A DNA stretch of 64,000 nucleotides from Cryobacterium inferilacus (GTDB lineage Bacteria; Actinomycetota; Actinomycetes; Actinomycetales; Microbacteriaceae): positions 1 to 64,000 of the forward strand of contig NZ_JAIEUL010000001.1 in the NCBI RefSeq assembly GCF_019599185.1, in the 5' to 3' direction. The notes under the pieces were generated by a model. The model worked only from the letters and a program-made list of their open reading frames with translations, was not told the DNA's origin and did not search any database. A program made the position numbers and the translations under genes. Positions 63,433 to 64,000 of the stretch are shown here, in pieces (the stretch's first letter is position 1; each line of letters opens with the position of its first letter).

Positions 63433-63483
63433 CAGGCCGGACCCCGAAGGGTCCGGCCTGTGGGCACCGGCCGAAGCCGGTGC
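63433..63483 (-). terminator. Double hairpin after rpsA
   Basis: Two perfect stems in tandem, each closed by a CGAA tetraloop: 12 bp (63433-63444 with 63449-63460) and 8 bp (63464-63471 with 63476-63483). They lie 15 bp after the rpsA stop. No T run follows on the minus strand, so termination may be partial, with coaE-uvrB expressed by readthrough. Confidence 0.7.
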
Positions 63484-63498
63484 GGGATGGTGCTCGTA

Positions 63499-64000
63499 CT
63501 AGTTGGAGCTGCTGAGCTTCTCGCGCAGTGCGGCAAGCGCCTCGTCGTCGGCGAGGGTGCCGGCTCCGGCAGCCTCACTGGTGAACGAGTTGCCCGCTGC
63601 GGACGCGACATCGCCGGGGGCGATGATCTCGTCGTTCGCGGATGCGACCTGCTTCTTGTGTGCTTCCCAGCGAGCCTGGGCTGCAGCGTAGTCCTGCTCC
63701 CACTTCTCGCGCTGGGTCTCGAAGCCTTCGCGCCACTCGTTGGTCTCCGGGTCGAAGCCCTCGGGGTACTTGTAGTTGCCCTGGTCGTCGTACTCGGTGA
63801 GCATTCCGTAGAGTGCCGGGTCGAACTCGGTGCCCTCGGGGTCGACACCGTCGTTGGCCTGCTTGAGGCTCAGCGAGATGCGGCGACGCTCCAGGTCGAT
63901 GTCGATGACCTTGACGAACACCTCGTCGCCGACCGAGACAACCTGCTCGGCGAGTTCGACGTGCTTGCCGGAGAGCTCGGAGATGTGCACCAGGCCCTCG
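63499..64000 (-). CDS. rpsA: 30S ribosomal protein S1, C-terminal part (runs off the right edge)
   Basis: The visible 166 codons end the last S1 RNA-binding domain ([39 protein letters not shown]) followed by the acidic actinobacterial C-terminal extension ([31 protein letters not shown]) and an Ala/Ser-rich end. The true start lies beyond 64000. S1 binds mRNA during initiation. Confidence 0.97.
   Translation of the reverse strand, partial: EGLVHISELSGKHVELAEQVVSVGDEVFVKVIDIDLERRRISLSLKQANDGVDPEGTEFDPALYGMLTEYDDQGNYKYPEGFDPETNEWREGFETQREKWEQDYAAAQARWEAHKKQVASANDEIIAPGDVASAAGNSFTSEAAGAGTLADDEALAALREKLSSSN

Overview
The window is a 64 kb chromosomal segment of a high-GC actinobacterium, most likely a member of the Microbacteriaceae; a Cryobacterium-like genus is a guess from gene order and is not proven here. 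Markers that point to Actinobacteria are RbpA, WhiA, OpcA, the ImuA'-ImuB-DnaE2 mutasome, DUF3097 and DUF3099 proteins, a GlgM-type glycogen synthase and a compact tkt-tal-pgi-zwf-opcA-pgl operon. Genes are dense, often overlapping by 4 bases, and no gap exceeds 300 bases. I see no rRNA, tRNA, CRISPR array, prophage or intact insertion sequence; the only mobile-element trace is a broken transposase tail at the left edge.

Left part (1-8.1 kb): an SRAP/HMCES-type abasic-site shield protein faces away from the mutagenesis operon imuA'-imuB-dnaE2-DUF3097; a LexA-like box lies over the imuA' promoter. A cold-shock protein with a long leader and a strong terminator follows. 8.2-13.3 kb: an arabinose operon (araB-araD-araA, minus strand) preceded by a LacI-type regulator, with a perfect 16-bp palindromic operator in front of araB. 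13.3-22.6 kb: Lrp/AsnC regulator, DEAH helicase, SGNH hydrolase, D,D-carboxypeptidase-like protein, SpoU RNA methyltransferase, sirtuin, histidine phosphatase, GT4 glycosyltransferase and alpha/beta hydrolase.

22.7-31.5 kb: storage-sugar metabolism (TreS; divergent glgM/glgA and glgC), zinc-independent L31, an ABC ATPase, SerB, FabG and a translationally coupled trio DUF3099 - small Cys protein - SURF1. 31.5-40.5 kb: ABC-F ATPase, TetR regulator, the suf iron-sulfur operon (sufB-sufD-Rieske-sufC-sufT, without sufS/sufU) and the heme A genes ctaA and ctaB. 40.8-49 kb: pentose phosphate/glycolysis operon tkt-tal-pgi-zwf-opcA-pgl, ending at a bidirectional terminator shared with rbpA.

49-64 kb (all minus strand): rbpA, secG, tpiA-pgk-gap, sodA, whiA, rapZ, uvrC, uvrA, uvrB, coaE and the 3' part of rpsA, which runs off the right edge. 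DNA repair is a theme at both ends (translesion mutasome on the left, nucleotide excision repair UvrABC on the right), with central carbon, iron-sulfur and respiratory-chain assembly between. The most promising poorly described items are the DUF3097 protein coupled to dnaE2, the 80-residue Cys/His protein coupled to SURF1, and a set of putative leaderless promoters.
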